Of a DNA stretch of 6,230 bases, positions 5,488-6,230 are shown one piece after another. Origin of the DNA: an uncultured Erysipelotrichaceae bacterium (GTDB taxonomy: Bacteria > Bacillota_I > Bacilli_A > Erysipelotrichales > Erysipelotrichaceae); NCBI GenBank assembly GCA_934692455.1, contig CAKUTY010000082.1:1-6230 (forward strand), in the 5' to 3' direction. Each line of letters begins with the position of its first letter. The first letter of the stretch is position 1. The position numbers and the translations under genes were made by a program. Below the pieces are notes generated by a model. It was not told where the DNA came from. It was given only the letters and a program-made list of their open reading frames with translations, and ran no database searches.

Positions 5488-6230
5488 ATGAGTAATTATA
5501 TATATCAATTGGTAGTAGGTTTACTATTACCATTAGTAGGTACAACGCTAGGTTGTAGTATGATCTTTATCTTAAAGAAAGATATGGATAAAAAGGTAGA
5601 GAAGGTATTGTTGGGATTTGCCTCTGGTGTGATGATTGCGGCCTCTGTTTGGTCATTATTAATTCCATCTATTGATATGGCTAGCGGGATTAAATGGCTT
5701 CCTGCGGCAGTTGGTTTTATGGTTGGTATCTTATTTTTGTTGTTGTTGGATACAGTTATTCCACATTTACATCTAAATAATGATAAGCCTGAAGGTTTGC
5801 CTTCTAAGTTAAATAAATCATTTATGTTAGTGCTAGCGGTTACCTTACATAATATCCCAGAAGGAATGGCAGTTGGCGTAGTGTTGGCGGCAATGCTTAA
5901 AGGCAGTGAGGTTGTAACTCCTGCTGCCGCCCTTACTTTAGCGATGGGCATTGCGATACAGAATTTTCCAGAAGGAGCCATTGTATCAGCACCTTTAAAT
6001 AGTGAGGGCATGTCTAAAAAGAAGTCATTTTTATATGGTGCTATGTCAGGTATAGTAGAACCAATTGGTGCTATCTTAACTATTCTATTAACTTCATTGA
6101 TTACACCATTATTACCATATATGTTGTCTTTTGCGGCTGGGGCAATGATTTATGTAGTGGTTGAAGAATTGATTCCAGAAGCACAGGCAGGTGAACATTC
6201 TAATATTGGTACTGTAGCTACAGCTATTGG
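5488..6230 (+). CDS. ZIP family divalent metal transporter (3' truncated by window end)
   Basis: The frame opens at ATG 5488 behind a strong ribosome binding site and runs without a stop to the end of the window, giving 247 residues. Family members of this GufA-like type are about 250-270 residues, so only a short tail is missing. ZIP proteins bring zinc, and often iron or manganese, into the cytoplasm. The binuclear metal site is clear: HNIPEGMAVG (121-130) in the fourth helix with His121, Asn122 and Glu125; QNFPEGAIVS (158-167) in the fifth helix with Gln158, Asn159 and Glu162; then Glu191 in IVEPIGA and VVVEELIPEAQ (223-233) near the C-terminus. A short His-containing loop (PHLHL, 92-96) precedes the fourth helix, where ZIP proteins often carry a metal-binding loop. 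It seems to have its own promoter and operator, which suggests regulation by metal. The exact metal cannot be read from the sequence. Confidence 0.93.
   Translation, partial: MSNYIYQLVVGLLLPLVGTTLGCSMIFILKKDMDKKVEKVLLGFASGVMIAASVWSLLIPSIDMASGIKWLPAAVGFMVGILFLLLLDTVIPHLHLNNDKPEGLPSKLNKSFMLVLAVTLHNIPEGMAVGVVLAAMLKGSEVVTPAAALTLAMGIAIQNFPEGAIVSAPLNSEGMSKKKSFLYGAMSGIVEPIGAILTILLTSLITPLLPYMLSFAAGAMIYVVVEELIPEAQAGEHSNIGTVATAI

Noticed and set aside
5505..6011. A 168-codon open frame on the minus strand
   Set aside because: It is antisense to the ZIP gene, which has clear family motifs and a strong ribosome binding site. The minus-strand product has no recognisable domain and is rich in Ser, Thr, Ala and Pro as expected from a shadow frame.

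Overview
The window is AT-rich DNA with short intergenic gaps, strong purine-rich ribosome binding sites on two genes, and the standard bacterial code: all Trp codons I read in the reading frames are TGG, and TGA, TAG and TAA all act as stops. This fits a low-GC member of the Bacillota. Protein style (an ATPase/DUF234 protein, a MATE pump, a GPH sugar symporter) suggests a gut-type Erysipelotrichia or Clostridia lineage, but that assignment is inference. No RNA genes, insertion sequences, CRISPR arrays or phage genes are visible, and no stretch over 60 bases lacks a gene or a regulatory signal.

Layout: (1) 1-897, plus strand, is the 3' part of an ATPase-family protein with a winged helix and a C-terminal PD-(D/E)XK nuclease-like DUF234 domain. 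(2) 859-2169, minus strand, is a complete MATE efflux transporter that converges on gene 1 and overlaps it by 39 bases. (3) 2170-2225 is a 56-base divergent control region with two back-to-back TATAAT boxes. (4) 2226-3683, plus, is a complete MelB-like (GPH family) cation:sugar symporter. (5) 3690-5441, plus, follows after 6 bases and is a PMT/GT39-type, lipid-carrier-dependent glycosyltransferase with an unusual N-terminal region: two membrane helices and a discoidin-like (F5/8 type C) beta domain ahead of the catalytic Asp-Glu loop. (6) 5442-5487 holds a TATAAT box, a perfect 7-bp inverted repeat that looks like an operator, and a strong ribosome binding site. (7) 5488-6230, plus, is a ZIP-family metal transporter cut off by the window end, probably only a few codons short of its stop.

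Four of the five genes are integral membrane proteins. The symporter and the glycosyltransferase probably form a two-gene unit, because the second gene lacks its own ribosome binding site and starts just after the stop of the first. The ZIP gene appears to have its own promoter and operator, consistent with metal-responsive control. I see no clearly new multi-gene system. The most distinctive item is the domain architecture of the glycosyltransferase and its tight linkage to a sugar symporter; the second is the palindromic operator in front of the ZIP gene.
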